A DNA stretch of 6,892 nucleotides from Actinomycetes bacterium (GTDB lineage: Bacteria; Actinomycetota; CALGFH01), in NCBI GenBank assembly GCA_030152105.1, contig JASLIH010000291.1, forward strand, positions 1 to 6,892, given 5' to 3'. Below, one piece after another: positions 1-5,402 of this stretch (the first letter of the stretch is position 1; each line of letters begins with the position of its first letter). A model generated the notes under the pieces. The model made no database searches and was not told where the DNA came from. It saw nothing but the letters and a program-made list of their open reading frames with translations. Made by a program: the position numbers and the translations under genes.

Positions 1-19
1 GGCGCACCGACCGGCCGGG

Positions 20-25
20 TACCTT
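20..25 (+). promoter_or_regulatory. Putative -10 box upstream of the GH3 gene
   Basis: TACCTT fits the actinobacterial -10 pattern TANNNT and ends 9 nt before the GTG at 35. It would place a transcription start near 31-34, giving either a nearly leaderless GTG start or a leader of about 33 nt to the CTG at 65. The -35 region would fall at or beyond the left edge, so it cannot be judged. One hexamer of this kind is weak evidence alone. Confidence 0.35.
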
Positions 26-34
26 CCACACCCT

Positions 35-1306
35 GTGGTCGGAGACTGGCCAGGAGGTCGAGGCCTGACCCGTCGCCACCTCCTGGCGACCGCGCTGGTG
101 CTGGTCCTGACGCAGGCCGCCTGCGACCCGGGCGGGTCGCCCCGCGACCAGGCAGGCGCGCACCCCACCTCCACGAACCCGACCTCCGCGGACCCGCGCG
201 CGAACCCCTCCTCCGGCTGCGAGGCCCCCCGGAGGGGGAGCCTAGCCGAGCCCGGGGAAGGGTGCGCACCGTTGTCCACAGCCCCGGCCTCCCCGGGGGA
301 GCGGGGCTGTGCCGCGCTTCCGTCTCTTCGGACCCAGCTGGCCCAGCTGCTGCTGGTCGGGTTCCCCGGGACCCGGCCTGGGGCGGTCAGCCGGCGGCTG
401 GTCGACCGGGGCGTCGGCGGGCTGCTGCTGTTCCGCGGCAACGTCGCCTCCGCCGGGCAGGTCCGGGCGCTGGTGGCCGACCTGAAGGGGCGGGCCGAGA
501 TCCCGCTTGAGGTCGCCGTCGACCAGGAGCCGGGCACGCGGGTGGCCCGCCTGGCCGGCATCGTCCGGGCCACCCCGTCGGCCCGCCAGCTCGGCCGGCT
601 GCCCGCCGACCGGGTCGAGCGCTACGGCCAGGCCATGGGGCGTGACCTGGCCGCCCTCGGGATCACGGCCGACCTGGCCCCGGTCCTGGACGTCACCGGC
701 GCCCGCTGGGACGGGATCATCGGCGACCGCTCGTTCGGGGCCGACCCGGCGACCGCCGGCCGGGCCGCCGTGGCCTTCATGCGCGGCCTGTCCGCCGGCG
801 GGGTCGCGCCCGTCGGCAAGCACTTCCCCGGCCACGGCGCCACCACCGTCGACTCCCACCGCCGGCTGCCGGTCGTCGAGGCCAGCATGGCCCGCCTGAA
901 CGCCCGCGACCTGGTCCCGTTCAGGGCCGCCATCCACTCCGGCCTTGACGCGGTCATGGTCGGCCACCTGCTCGTCCGGGCCGTCGATCCCCGAACCCCG
1001 GCCACGCTCTCCCCGGCGGTGGTCGGCGGCCTGCTCCGCGAGCGCATGGGCTTCGGCGGCCTGGCCGTCTCCGACGCCCTGGAGATGGGGGCCATCGCCG
1101 GCACCGTCCCCCTCCCGGTGGCCGCCGAGCGGGCGGTCGCCGCAGGGGTCGACCAGCTCGTCCTGTCCGGCCACACCGCCGTCCCGGCCGTCCTCGGCCA
1201 CCTCGAGCGGGCGGTCGCCGCCGGCCGGCTCTCCAAGGCCCGGGTTCGCGAGGCCTTCCTCCGGGTGCAGCGCTTCAAGCGGGTCGACCGCTGGTCCGGC
1301 TGCTGA
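35..1306 (+). CDS. Exported family 3 glycoside hydrolase, NagZ-like beta-N-acetylhexosaminidase (probable lipoprotein)
   Basis: This GH3 enzyme (423 residues from the GTG) probably removes terminal N-acetylglucosamine from peptidoglycan fragments or other glycans outside the membrane. Residues 12-30 look like a signal peptide: Thr-Arg-Arg-His-Leu-Leu resembles a Tat motif, then a hydrophobic stretch ends in Gln-Ala-Ala-Cys30. That lipobox is imperfect because -3 is Gln. A Pro/Ser/Thr/Gly-rich spacer with Cys62, Cys77 and Cys92 follows to about residue 95, then a single TIM-barrel domain. The NagZ signature is intact: KHFPGHG at 262-268, the Asp-Ser-His dyad at 273-275 that supplies the general acid/base in this family, and the nucleophile Asp347 in VSDALEM. 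The usual DQEGGRV loop reads DQEPGTRV at 163-170. There is no C-terminal GH3 sandwich domain, as in NagZ. The start is uncertain: the GTG at 35 has no Shine-Dalgarno, while CTG at 65 has AGGAGG (52-57) 7 nt before it. No stop lies upstream in frame within the window. Substrate is inferred from family; other beta-glycosides are possible. Confidence 0.88.
   Translation: MVGDWPGGRGLTRRHLLATALVLVLTQAACDPGGSPRDQAGAHPTSTNPTSADPRANPSSGCEAPRRGSLAEPGEGCAPLSTAPASPGERGCAALPSLRTQLAQLLLVGFPGTRPGAVSRRLVDRGVGGLLLFRGNVASAGQVRALVADLKGRAEIPLEVAVDQEPGTRVARLAGIVRATPSARQLGRLPADRVERYGQAMGRDLAALGITADLAPVLDVTGARWDGIIGDRSFGADPATAGRAAVAFMRGLSAGGVAPVGKHFPGHGATTVDSHRRLPVVEASMARLNARDLVPFRAAIHSGLDAVMVGHLLVRAVDPRTPATLSPAVVGGLLRERMGFGGLAVSDALEMGAIAGTVPLPVAAERAVAAGVDQLVLSGHTAVPAVLGHLERAVAAGRLSKARVREAFLRVQRFKRVDRWSGC
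52..57 (+). promoter_or_regulatory. Perfect Shine-Dalgarno inside the annotated 5' end of the GH3 gene
   Basis: AGGAGG lies 17 nt inside the reading frame started at GTG 35 and 7 nt before an in-frame CTG at 65. Starting there would give a compact signal peptide beginning M-T-R-R-H-L-L. CTG starts are rare but real, so this site competes with GTG 35 for the true start. Confidence 0.45.
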
Positions 1307-1369
1307 CCGGCCGCCTCAGCCTCCTGCGGAGGGCTGTGGACACCCCGAGCACGCCGCCTGCCTGTCCGC

Positions 1370-1375
1370 TACGCT
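1370..1375 (+). promoter_or_regulatory. Putative -10 box of the amylosucrase gene
   Basis: TACGCT fits TANNNT and stands out in a G+C-rich spacer. It lies 80 nt before the ATG at 1456 and would start transcription near 1382. No -35 box is found at 16-19 nt upstream; the best TTGACA-like hexamer, TGGACA at 1337-1342, is 27 nt away, too far to pair with it. Confidence 0.35.
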
Positions 1376-1376
1376 C

Positions 1377-1439
1377 CCGTTCCGGGGGGCCAAACCGGGC
1401 GCCGGCGGGGTGAAGGGCGTCCTGAAGGCGCCGGAACGG
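1377..1439. repeat. 9-bp inverted repeat, 45-nt loop, upstream of the amylosucrase gene
   Basis: CCGTTCCGG at 1377-1385 is matched exactly by its reverse complement CCGGAACGG at 1431-1439. The left arm starts one base after the candidate -10 box, and the right arm ends 4 nt before the Shine-Dalgarno run. It could be a pair of operator half-sites or a leader structure. If transcription starts near 1382, the left arm is only partly in the RNA, which favours a DNA-level site. High G+C makes such repeats fairly common by chance. Confidence 0.35.
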
Positions 1440-1443
1440 TCCG

Positions 1444-1451
1444 GGAGGAGG
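1444..1451 (+). promoter_or_regulatory. Shine-Dalgarno site of the amylosucrase gene
   Basis: GGAGGAGG ends 4 nt before the ATG at 1456. It is the strongest ribosome binding site in the window together with 52-57. A GTG at 1451 is in another frame that soon ends, so the ATG is the supported start. Confidence 0.75.
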
Positions 1452-1455
1452 TGGG

Positions 1456-3390
1456 ATGGGCGGCGGGGTGCCGGAGGGGGTCGAGGGCCGGGCGCGGGAG
1501 GTGCTGGACGGGCTGCCCGGGCGCGACGTCGACCTGTTCGTGGTGCGGTTGCGGCGCTGGTGGCACGACCTGGCCGAGGGGCTGGGCGGGCCGTACGGGG
1601 AGCGGCACGACCTGGGAGAGCTGCTGGAGCGGGTCGCGGTGCTGCTGGCCGAGCGCTACCGGGAGCGGGCCGAGGAGCTGAAGCTGCTCGACCTGGAGCG
1701 CAGTGTCCGGCCGGACTGGTTCCAGGACCCGGGGACGATCGGCTACGTCTGCTACGCCGACCGGTTCGCCGGCACCCTTGACGGGGTCGGCCAGCATCTC
1801 GACTACCTCGGCGAGCTGGGTGTCCGCTACCTGCACCTGATGCCGCTGCTGGCCCCGCGGGAGGGGGACTCCGACGGCGGCTACGCCGTGCGCGACTACC
1901 GGGCCGTCGACCCCAGGCTCGGGACGATGGACGACCTGGAGCGGCTGTGCGGGCTGGCCAGGGGCCGTGGGATCAGTGTCTGCGTCGACCTGGTCCTCAA
2001 CCACTGCGCGGCCGAGCACGAGTGGGCGGTGGCCGCCCGGGCCGGCGACCCCGAGGCCCAGGCGATGTTCTGGATGTTCGGTGACCGGGAGCTGCCCGAC
2101 GCCTACGAGCGGACCCTTCCCGAGGTCTTCCCCGACTTCGCCCCCGGCAACTTCAGCTACCTGCCCGAGACCGGCAAGTGGGTCTGGACCAGCTTCAACA
2201 GCTTCCAGTGGGACCTGAACTGGTCCAACCCGCGGGTCTTCGCCGAGATGGCCGACGTGCTCCTCAACCTGGCCAACCGCGGCGTCGAGGTGCTGCGGCT
2301 GGACGCCGTCGGGTTCATCTGGAAGCGGCTCGGGACCAGTTGCCAGAACCAGCCCGAGGTCCACGACCTGCTCCAGGCGCTGCGGGCCTGCGCCCGCATC
2401 GTCGCCCCGGCGGTGATCTTCAAGGCCGAGGCGATCGTGAGCCCGGTCGACCTGACGGCGTACCTGGGCGTCGGCCGCCACCACGGCCGGATCTCCGACC
2501 TGGCCTACCACAACAGCCTCATGGTCCAGTTCTGGTCGGCCGTGGCCACCAGGGACGCCCGCCTGGCCACGCTGGTCCTCGGCCGCCTGCCGGCCAAGCC
2601 GGCCTCCACCGCCTGGGCCACCTACCTGCGCTGCCACGACGACATCGGCTGGGCGGTCCTGGACGAGGACGCGGCCGCGATCGGCTGGAGCGGCTTCGCC
2701 CACCGCCGCTTCCTGGCTGACTTCTACGCCGGCAAGTTCCCCGGCAGCTTCGCCCGCGGCGAGGTGTTCCAGGACAACCCGGTGACCGGGGACCGTCGCA
2801 CCAGCGGCAGCATGGCCAGCCTGGCCGGGCTGGAGGACGCCCTGGCCTCGGGCGACTCCGGCCTGGTCGAGCTGGCCATCCGCCGGATCCTGCTCGGCCA
2901 CGCCCTGGTCTTCGGCTACGACGGCATCCCGCTGCTCTACATGGGCGACGAGCTGGGCCTGCTGAACGACCACAGCTACCTCGACGACCCGGCCCGGGCG
3001 GCCGACAACCGCTGGCTGCACCGCCCGGCCATGGACTGGGACCTGGCCGCCCGCCGGGCCGAGCCGGGCACCGTCACCCGGCGCATCTTCTCCGCCCTGG
3101 TCGCCCTGGCCGAGGCCCGCCGCCGCACGCCGCAGCTGCACGCGGCCACGCCCGTGGAGGTGGTGGATCTGCAGATGCCGCAGCTGTTCGCGTTCCTGCG
3201 CCGGCACCCGCTCGGCACCCTGGTCGCGGTCCACAACGTCACCGAGCAGCCCCAGCGGGTCAGCCCCATGGCCCTGTACCTGGTCGGCCACGACCACCCG
3301 GTGGACCGGCTCACCGGCCGGCCGGCCCGGGTCGACCAAGGCCAGGTGGTCCTCGACCCCTACCAGGCCGTCTGGCTCACCGCGCCCTGA
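1456..3390 (+). CDS. Amylosucrase-type GH13 enzyme (sucrose glucosyltransferase, GH13 subfamily 4)
   Basis: Amylosucrases split sucrose and pass the glucosyl unit to an alpha-1,4-glucan, releasing fructose. The 644 residues match the usual length of about 630-650. A helical N-terminal domain (about 10-85) precedes the (beta/alpha)8 barrel, with a C-terminal beta domain from about 560. By recalled comparison with Neisseria polysaccharea amylosucrase, the active site is complete: Asp140 in SDGGYAV, His183 in DLVLNH, Arg281 and nucleophile Asp283 in RLDAVGFIWK, acid/base Glu325 in FKAEAI, His394-Asp395-Asp396 in CHDDIGW, and Arg519 in DNRWLHRP. Asp140 and Arg519 correspond to the pair that closes the sucrose pocket. 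Family-typical stretches are TSFNSFQWDLNWSNP (246-260) and GSFARGEVFQDNP (430-442). There is no signal peptide, so it is probably cytoplasmic. No sucrose transporter, fructokinase or glycogen gene is in view. A sucrose hydrolase of the same subfamily is the main alternative; the residues seen do not separate them with certainty. Confidence 0.92.
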   Translation: MGGGVPEGVEGRAREVLDGLPGRDVDLFVVRLRRWWHDLAEGLGGPYGERHDLGELLERVAVLLAERYRERAEELKLLDLERSVRPDWFQDPGTIGYVCYADRFAGTLDGVGQHLDYLGELGVRYLHLMPLLAPREGDSDGGYAVRDYRAVDPRLGTMDDLERLCGLARGRGISVCVDLVLNHCAAEHEWAVAARAGDPEAQAMFWMFGDRELPDAYERTLPEVFPDFAPGNFSYLPETGKWVWTSFNSFQWDLNWSNPRVFAEMADVLLNLANRGVEVLRLDAVGFIWKRLGTSCQNQPEVHDLLQALRACARIVAPAVIFKAEAIVSPVDLTAYLGVGRHHGRISDLAYHNSLMVQFWSAVATRDARLATLVLGRLPAKPASTAWATYLRCHDDIGWAVLDEDAAAIGWSGFAHRRFLADFYAGKFPGSFARGEVFQDNPVTGDRRTSGSMASLAGLEDALASGDSGLVELAIRRILLGHALVFGYDGIPLLYMGDELGLLNDHSYLDDPARAADNRWLHRPAMDWDLAARRAEPGTVTRRIFSALVALAEARRRTPQLHAATPVEVVDLQMPQLFAFLRRHPLGTLVAVHNVTEQPQRVSPMALYLVGHDHPVDRLTGRPARVDQGQVVLDPYQAVWLTAP

Positions 3391-3417
3391 TCCCGACCCC
3401 CCCGAACGGGCGCCGGC
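3391..3417. other. Short convergent intergenic gap
   Basis: Only 27 nt separate the stop codons of the plus-strand amylosucrase gene and the minus-strand ABM-domain gene. I see no convincing shared terminator hairpin. Transcripts from the two sides may overlap at their 3' ends. Confidence 0.5.
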
Positions 3418-4041
3418 TCATCCGGGGTCCTGGCGGCGGCGACCCAACCAGGGCCGCGTGAGACGGGTGACCCCGGGCATGACCACGAAGGTCATGAGGC
3501 TGAGCAGGACCAGGGGGAACAGCGCCGACCTGACCAGCAGGGGGAGGTCCGCGACCCGGGGGGCCAGGGCCCACTGGAACAGCACCACCAGCGGGTAGAC
3601 GGCGACCAGGGAGACCAGCCACATCTTCCAGCGGGGCGGCGGCCGCCTCGGGGTGTCGTCCGTGCCTGGCAGGTCGAACCAGGTCTCCAGGCCGGTGGTC
3701 TGCTGGAGCTGGCGGTCGGCGTCCTCGGTGAGGTGCTCGACCCGGCCCAGCCAGTGGCTGCGCTCCTCGGACTCGGCCCAGGCCCGGAACCGGTCGCGGT
3801 CGGTGAACTTGTAGACCAGGTGGTACCAGGGGCTGCCCGGCTCGTGCAGCACCGAGGCGCCGAGGTGGCCGGGCCAGCGGGTGGCGGCGCCGATGACGCC
3901 GTGGGCCCAGTCCTCGAACTCGGCCTCGTGGCCGGGGCGCACCTGCCGGCTGAACACCGCCGTGACCGGGTCGGTCCTGGCCACCCGCTCGCCGGCGCTG
4001 GCCTCCTCGTCCCCGGGGCCTGGCTCCTCGATCGCCGCCAT
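3418..4041 (-). CDS. ABM-domain membrane protein of unknown function
   Basis: From the ATG at 4041 the protein has 207 residues. The first 22 or so are acidic and probably disordered. A ferredoxin-like ABM (antibiotic biosynthesis monooxygenase) domain spans about 25-122, with family-like stretches VTAVFSRQVRPGHEAEFEDW, then WPGHLGASVLHEP and YHLVYKFTDRDRFRAWAES. Two hydrophobic helices follow at about 140-160 and 166-188, in a Lys/Arg-flanked tail. This domain order resembles the uncharacterised COG3224 group found widely in actinobacteria; the assignment is from memory. Despite the domain name, I see no basis for an oxygenase reaction: no cofactor is predicted and heme-degrading residues cannot be assigned. 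The frame is open back to a GTG at 4095, but the extra 18 residues are Ala/Arg/Pro-rich and neither start has a Shine-Dalgarno, so the ATG is preferred. The gene is divergent from the kinase gene, with the 4104-4129 inverted repeat between them. Confidence 0.75.
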   Translation of the reverse strand: MAAIEEPGPGDEEASAGERVARTDPVTAVFSRQVRPGHEAEFEDWAHGVIGAATRWPGHLGASVLHEPGSPWYHLVYKFTDRDRFRAWAESEERSHWLGRVEHLTEDADRQLQQTTGLETWFDLPGTDDTPRRPPPRWKMWLVSLVAVYPLVVLFQWALAPRVADLPLLVRSALFPLVLLSLMTFVVMPGVTRLTRPWLGRRRQDPG

Positions 4042-4103
4042 GGGGCAGTGTGCCGGCCGGGCCGCGGCGGCGACAACCCGGGGCCTGGCCGGCACGGGCC
4101 GCG

Positions 4104-4129
4104 CCGGCTACGCGTGCCTGCGTAGCCGG
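4104..4129. promoter_or_regulatory. Perfect 10-bp inverted repeat, candidate operator (site 1)
   Basis: CCGGCTACGC (4104-4113) and GCGTAGCCGG (4120-4129) are exact reverse complements around the 6-nt centre GTGCCT. It lies between two divergent genes, about 50 nt before the kinase -10 box and about 63 nt before the ABM gene ATG, so it is not a terminator of either. The dyad suits a dimeric regulator. The same arrangement recurs at 6100-6120, upstream of the transporter gene. The response regulator encoded here is the simplest candidate to bind it. Confidence 0.6.
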
Positions 4130-4137
4130 GCCGCCGG

Positions 4138-4146
4138 CGGCTACGC
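4138..4146 (+). promoter_or_regulatory. Extra half-site of the inverted repeat
   Basis: CGGCTACGC repeats exactly the inner nine bases of the left arm at 4105-4113, 33 nt (about three helical turns) downstream and in the same orientation. Its partner half is degenerate: 6 nt on, ACGGA matches 3 of 5 bases of GCGTA. It ends 33 nt before the kinase -10 box, just upstream of the -35 region, a position usual for activators. Confidence 0.4.
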
Positions 4147-4179
4147 CCGGGAACGGATGCCCGGCCCGCCTCGCGCGCC

Positions 4180-4185
4180 TATCGT
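4180..4185 (+). promoter_or_regulatory. -10 box of a leaderless promoter for the kinase-regulator operon
   Basis: TATCGT fits TANNNT and is separated by 6 nt from the ATG at 4192, so the transcript would begin at or next to the start codon. There is no Shine-Dalgarno in the 20 nt before the ATG. Leaderless mRNAs of this layout are common in actinobacteria. No TTGACA-like -35 box is seen, which fits a promoter needing an activator. Confidence 0.65.
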
Positions 4186-4191
4186 TTCCGT

Positions 4192-5379
4192 ATGGAGCCG
4201 AGCAGGCCGACCCCGCTGGCCCGTGGCCGGGCCCTGCTGGTCGACGTCCTGCTCGCCCTCGGGATCGGCCTGGTCCAGGTGCTCGGGGTGCTGGTCTCCG
4301 AACGCGTCGGCCGCGCGGCGGGCTGGCGGGACCCTGACGCCCTCGCCTACCTGCTGCTGGTCGGCGGGGCGGCGGCCCTGCTGTTCCGGCGCCGCTGGCC
4401 GCTTCCGGTGCTGGCCGTCACCCTGGCCTGCGGGCTCGCCTACGCCGCCCGCAACTACCCCGAGGGGCCGTCGCAGCTGGCCGTCTACCCCGCCCTGTGG
4501 ACGGTGGCCGTGACCCTCCCGCGGCGCCAGGCCTGGCTGGCCGCGGCGGTGTCGGCCGTGTCGGCCGCCGCGATCGAGCTGTTCCTCTACGGCGACACCA
4601 TGTTCGACGGCGAGCCGCTGTACGTGGCCGTGACCGTGCTGGCGGCCATGTGGTGGGGCGAGGCGGTGCGGGCCCGGCGGGCGTACGTCGCCGAGCTACA
4701 GGACCGGGCCGAGCGGGCCGAGCGGACCCGGGAGGAGGAGGCCCGCCGCCGGGTCGACGAGGAGCGGCTGCGGATCGCCAGGGAGCTGCACGACGTGGTC
4801 TCCCACACCATCGGGGTGATCAGCGTCCAGGCCGGGGTCGCCGCCCACCTGCTGCACCGCCGGCCCGACAAGGCGGCCGACTCGCTGGCCGCGATCCGCC
4901 AGGCCAGCGACGAGGCCCTGGGCGAGCTCCACGCCATGCTCGGGGTGCTCCGCCAGGGGGACGGTGGCGGCCGGGCGCCGCTGGCCCCGGCGCCCGGCCT
5001 GGCCGAGCTGGACGCGCTGGTCGCCCAGGCGGCCGGGGCCGGGATCGAGGTCAAGGTGGCGGTCGAGGGCGAGCCGCGGCGGCTGCCGTCCGCCGTCGAC
5101 CTGGCCTGCTACCGGGTGGTGCAGGAGTCGCTCACCAACGTGGTCCGCCACGCCGGGGCCAGCCAGGCCGAGGTCACCGTCACCCACCACGACGACCGGG
5201 TCGTCGTGGAGGTCCTGGATGACGGCGCCGCGCCTTCGGGCAACGGAGCCGTCGGCAGCGGGCAGGGCATCCCGGGCATGCGGGAACGGGCCAGGGCGCT
5301 GGGCGGCAGCCTCGAGGCCGGCCCCCGCCCCGGGGGCGGCTTCCGCGTCCAGGCCAGCCTCCCGGTGGGCGTCCCGTGA
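4192..5379 (+). CDS. Membrane sensor histidine kinase, DesK/NarX-like (HisKA_3) family
   Basis: This 395-residue kinase autophosphorylates a histidine and passes the phosphate to the regulator encoded next. The N-terminal part holds about five or six hydrophobic helices (roughly 14-36, 51-66, 69-87, 97-109, 113-133, 143-157) with only short loops, so the signal is probably sensed in or at the membrane; no extracellular sensor domain is present. A charged coiled linker (about 160-192) leads to the dimerisation motif ERLRIARELHDVVSH with phospho-acceptor His200. The ATPase domain (about 300-391) shows the N box QESLTNVVRHA with Asn316, the G1 motif Asp343-Asp344-Gly345 and the G2-like GQGIPGMRERARALGG. 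All catalytic motifs are intact. The ATG is supported by the -10 box 6 nt upstream. The gene is the first of a likely operon. The stimulus cannot be read from the sequence; cell-envelope stress or a toxic compound is a guess based on the MMPL neighbour. Confidence 0.93.
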   Translation: MEPSRPTPLARGRALLVDVLLALGIGLVQVLGVLVSERVGRAAGWRDPDALAYLLLVGGAAALLFRRRWPLPVLAVTLACGLAYAARNYPEGPSQLAVYPALWTVAVTLPRRQAWLAAAVSAVSAAAIELFLYGDTMFDGEPLYVAVTVLAAMWWGEAVRARRAYVAELQDRAERAERTREEEARRRVDEERLRIARELHDVVSHTIGVISVQAGVAAHLLHRRPDKAADSLAAIRQASDEALGELHAMLGVLRQGDGGGRAPLAPAPGLAELDALVAQAAGAGIEVKVAVEGEPRRLPSAVDLACYRVVQESLTNVVRHAGASQAEVTVTHHDDRVVVEVLDDGAAPSGNGAVGSGQGIPGMRERARALGGSLEAGPRPGGGFRVQASLPVGVP

Positions 5380-5387
5380 GCCGCGTC

Positions 5388-5402
5388 CGGGGGGTGCCCC
5401 CG
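5388..5402 (+). promoter_or_regulatory. Hairpin over the ribosome binding region of the response regulator
   Basis: A run of six G (5389-5394) faces a run of five C (5397-5401). C5388 with five G can pair with five C and G5402, the first base of the GTG start, around a 3-nt loop. The G-run is also the only Shine-Dalgarno-like element before this start. The kinase stop at 5379 is close enough for a terminating ribosome to open the hairpin, suggesting translational coupling. This is a reading of base pairing only. Confidence 0.4.

Larger units (their letters stand above)
1307..1455 (+). other. Intergenic region between the GH3 gene and the amylosucrase gene
   Basis: This 149-nt spacer has no supportable small gene. 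It holds a -10-like TACGCT (1370-1375), a 9-bp inverted repeat (1377-1385 with 1431-1439) and a Shine-Dalgarno run (1444-1451). I see no hairpin followed by a T-run, so there is no evident terminator for the upstream gene. The spacing suggests that the amylosucrase gene is transcribed on its own, although read-through is possible. Confidence 0.6.

Noticed and set aside
242..1201. Minus-strand open frame opposite the GH3 gene
   Set aside because: Composition-driven shadow (Gly/Asp/Gln-rich) opposite intact GH3 catalytic motifs.
1337..1342. TGGACA as a -35 box for the amylosucrase promoter
   Set aside because: It is 27 nt from the TACGCT -10 box, beyond the usual 16-19 nt, and no better -10 lies at the right distance.
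1398..1434. Two direct copies of GGCGCCGG before the amylosucrase gene
   Set aside because: Short, wholly G/C and partly self-palindromic; likely composition, and it overlaps the better 9-bp dyad.
945..1781. Plus-strand open frame bridging the GH3 gene and the amylosucrase gene in another frame
   Set aside because: Ser/Pro/Arg-rich shadow running across the real stop, the intergenic region and the real start; no domain.
1369..3339. Long open frame (656 codons) on the minus strand across the amylosucrase gene
   Set aside because: It is a frame shadow produced by G/C-rich third positions; its translation is Gly/Val/Gln/Asp-rich with no domain, and the plus strand carries a complete GH13 enzyme.
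4042..4095. N-terminal extension of the ABM-domain gene to a GTG at 4095
   Set aside because: The extra 18 residues are Ala/Arg/Pro-rich with no Shine-Dalgarno; the ATG at 4041 fits the family start better, though the extension is not excluded.
4150..4186. ECF-sigma-type promoter (GGAAC with CGTT) before the kinase
   Set aside because: The two elements are 28 nt apart, far more than the usual 16-17 nt.
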